This document shows positions 62,677 through 64,000 of a stretch of DNA of 64,000 bases, piece after piece (the stretch's first letter is position 1; the number at the start of each line of letters is the position of its first letter). Below the pieces are notes generated by a model that worked only from the letters and a program-made list of their open reading frames with translations, searched no databases and was not told where the DNA came from. The DNA comes from Ulvibacterium marinum (GTDB lineage: Bacteria > Bacteroidota > Bacteroidia > Flavobacteriales > Flavobacteriaceae): the NCBI RefSeq assembly GCF_003626755.1, contig NZ_RBCJ01000001.1, positions 930,001 through 994,000 on the forward strand, in the 5' to 3' direction. The position numbers and the translations under genes were made by a program.

Positions 62677-63678
62677 TTAGTTCAATTTGTTGGTCAAGGC
62701 CTTAAAGGATTTTTTGGCATTTTTTCCTTCGTACAGCACTTCATAAACAGCATCTATAATCGGTGTCTTTACCTTCTTTTTAAGCTTTGATTTAATTTCG
62801 TAGGTACTCTTGGTCGCGTAATATCCCTCCGCTACCATATTCATCTCCATCATAGCGCTTTTTACGGTATAACCTTTACCGATCATATTGCCGAACATTC
62901 GATTACGACTAAAGATAGAATAGCCCGTAACCAAGAGATCCCCTAAATAGGCCGATTCATTAATGTTACGATCAATATTGTGAATACGTTTTGTAAAGCG
63001 TTTCATTTCACGGATGGCATTGCTCATAAGGACACTCTGAAAATTATCGCCATAACCGAGTCCATGTGCAATTCCGGCCGCAACAGCGTAAATGTTCTTG
63101 AGCATGGCCGCATATTCCGTACCGATAATGTCCTTGGTAATCTTGGTTTTGATATAATGGCTATTGAGATTTTTCGCTATCAGTTTCGCCTTCTTCCCAT
63201 CCGCACAAGCTATGGTCAAGTAAGAAAGTCGCTCTAGGGCTACTTCTTCGGCATGGCAGGGCCCGGTGATGACCCCTATATTCTCAAATGGGATATGATA
63301 TTTTTCATGAAAATGTTCTCCAACGATTAATCCGGTCTCCGGAACGATACCCTTTATCGCGGAAAAAATAATTTTATCCGTTATGGGAACTGTCAATTTT
63401 AGCAACTCACTTTCCAGAAAGGCGGAAGGAATGGCAAATATTAGGATGTCCGCTTCGGATACGGCCGTATCGATGGTATTGGTCAATTGTAGCTTGTCCA
63501 GGTCCAATGCTACCGAGGATAGATAATTGGGGTTGTGCCCTTGGATTTTGATATACCCGATTGCATCAGGGTTTCGCATATACCAAATAACGTTGTCCAA
63601 GTTTTCCGTCAGCATTTTTATTAGGGCCGTGGCCCAACTTCCGCCACCGAGAACAGCGAATTTCAAGTCTTTATCCAT
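62677..63678 (-). CDS. gpsA: NAD(P)-dependent glycerol-3-phosphate dehydrogenase
   Basis: A 333-residue enzyme that makes sn-glycerol-3-phosphate for phospholipids from dihydroxyacetone phosphate. The N-terminal AVLGGGSWATALIKML is the nucleotide loop. SAIKGIVPETGLIVGEH and GPCHAEEVALERL are GpsA motifs. The catalytic Lys is in AMLKNIYAVAAGIAHGLGYGDN, seen as MLKNIYAVAAGIAHG. Together with glpK and glpD the organism can both make and break down glycerol-3-phosphate. Confidence 0.95.
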   Translation of the reverse strand: MDKDLKFAVLGGGSWATALIKMLTENLDNVIWYMRNPDAIGYIKIQGHNPNYLSSVALDLDKLQLTNTIDTAVSEADILIFAIPSAFLESELLKLTVPITDKIIFSAIKGIVPETGLIVGEHFHEKYHIPFENIGVITGPCHAEEVALERLSYLTIACADGKKAKLIAKNLNSHYIKTKITKDIIGTEYAAMLKNIYAVAAGIAHGLGYGDNFQSVLMSNAIREMKRFTKRIHNIDRNINESAYLGDLLVTGYSIFSRNRMFGNMIGKGYTVKSAMMEMNMVAEGYYATKSTYEIKSKLKKKVKTPIIDAVYEVLYEGKNAKKSFKALTNKLN

Positions 63679-63717
63679 GTATCTTTTTTGGACCAGGTAG
63701 GTTTTTCATTTACAGGT

Positions 63718-63725
63718 CAAAAATA
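63718..63725 (-). promoter_or_regulatory. Candidate -7 box of gpsA
   Basis: On the minus strand the sequence reads TATTTTTG, a match to TAnnTTTG, about 40 bases before the gpsA start. No clear -33 element was found. Confidence 0.4.
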
Positions 63726-63825
63726 CTTAAAATAAAAACCCTCACCTTAAGTATTGATTATCAAATGTTTAAAAAATTTGGCATAGTGGTTGTTTTGTAT
63801 TAATCAAATTGTAATACCATAGATT

Positions 63826-64000
63826 ATGAAAGCAAAACTACTTTTTGGAATAGTGCTAATAGGAACTTTAATGAGTTCCTGTTATACGGAAGTAATCGTA
63901 GAGGACGAATTTATCGAGGATTCCGCTTTTAATACCGATTTGGTGTTACAGTCATACGACCTCTGGTATGTAGATATCAACCACACCCGCGGCAATGGTG
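63826..64000 (+). CDS. Lipoprotein, cut by window end
   Basis: The first 58 codons are seen. MKAKLLFGIVLIGTLMSSC is a lipoprotein signal with Cys19. The mature part starts YTEVIVEDEFIEDSAFNTD and goes on to LVLQSYDLWYVDINHTRGNG. Similar proteins in Flavobacteriia are often labelled nicotinic acid mononucleotide adenylyltransferase in databases, but I see nothing to support that activity. The C-terminal part lies outside the window. Confidence 0.75.
   Translation, partial: MKAKLLFGIVLIGTLMSSCYTEVIVEDEFIEDSAFNTDLVLQSYDLWYVDINHTRGNG

Overview
The window looks like chromosome from a marine-type member of the Flavobacteriaceae (Bacteroidota). Supporting signs are a complete MoxR/DUF58/Bat operon, an IPExxxVDY-type protein between rnc and pyk, many lipoproteins with a short lipobox, TAnnTTTG-type -7 promoter boxes, stop/start overlaps of the TAATG and ATGA kind, and moderately AT-rich DNA. 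The species cannot be fixed from the sequence alone. I see no rRNA, tRNA, phage, transposase or CRISPR array.

Layout. 1-5.3 kb is housekeeping: a partial RNase HI and purN on the minus strand, then acpP, fabF, rnc, an IPExxxVDY protein and pyk on the plus strand. 5.3-10.9 kb holds a PAS protein, an AraC regulator, an AhpD-like protein, a cupredoxin-like protein, an SDR/TetR pair with visible operators, and dinB. 11-19 kb is a mannose or mannoside locus: a large class I mannose-6-phosphate isomerase, a GH92 alpha-mannosidase, a six-hairpin glycosidase lipoprotein, a GntR regulator and a ROK kinase. It has one palindrome at its promoter and two more between gntR and the ROK gene. 19-21 kb has a CYTH protein, a YCII-like lipoprotein and pheS. 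21-26.4 kb is an inorganic-carbon or anion cluster: SulP, beta-carbonic anhydrase, a universal stress protein and a second SulP. 26.4-36 kb is the Bat operon on the minus strand (moxR, DUF58, a BatD-like membrane protein, batA, batB, batC, batD, batE).

36-39.5 kb has an aldo/keto reductase and an SDR, followed by the oddest part of the window. A four-helix-bundle (S23/IVP-like) gene is flanked by inverted copies of one heptamer family: two degenerate units on the left and 16 tandem CCCGTAA units on the right. The minus strand of the right tract is a telomere-like, G-quadruplex-capable TTACGGG array. An AlbA_2/Schlafen-type gene starts 15 bases after the last regular unit. I treat this as a candidate small mobile cassette and the best lead here.

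39.5-50.6 kb has a serine hydrolase with TPRs, an ECF sigma factor with a membrane partner, a PfkB kinase, a B12-dependent ribonucleotide reductase, an SPFH-GYF / zinc-ribbon / phosphatase operon resembling the B. subtilis YdjI/YdjG membrane-stress pair, and an acyl-ACP desaturase. 50.6-52.2 kb is a gene-poor stretch with two microproteins and several strong hairpins, possibly a structured RNA. 52.2-57 kb has an ALDH7-like dehydrogenase, a DUF1304 protein, 3-hydroxyanthranilate dioxygenase, a CAP lipoprotein, CvpA and small conserved proteins. 57-64 kb is glycerol and glycerol-3-phosphate metabolism (glpK, glpD, gpsA) interleaved with a PDZ-alpha/beta hydrolase and a membrane-bound LytTR regulator. 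It ends in the start of a lipoprotein gene cut by the window edge.
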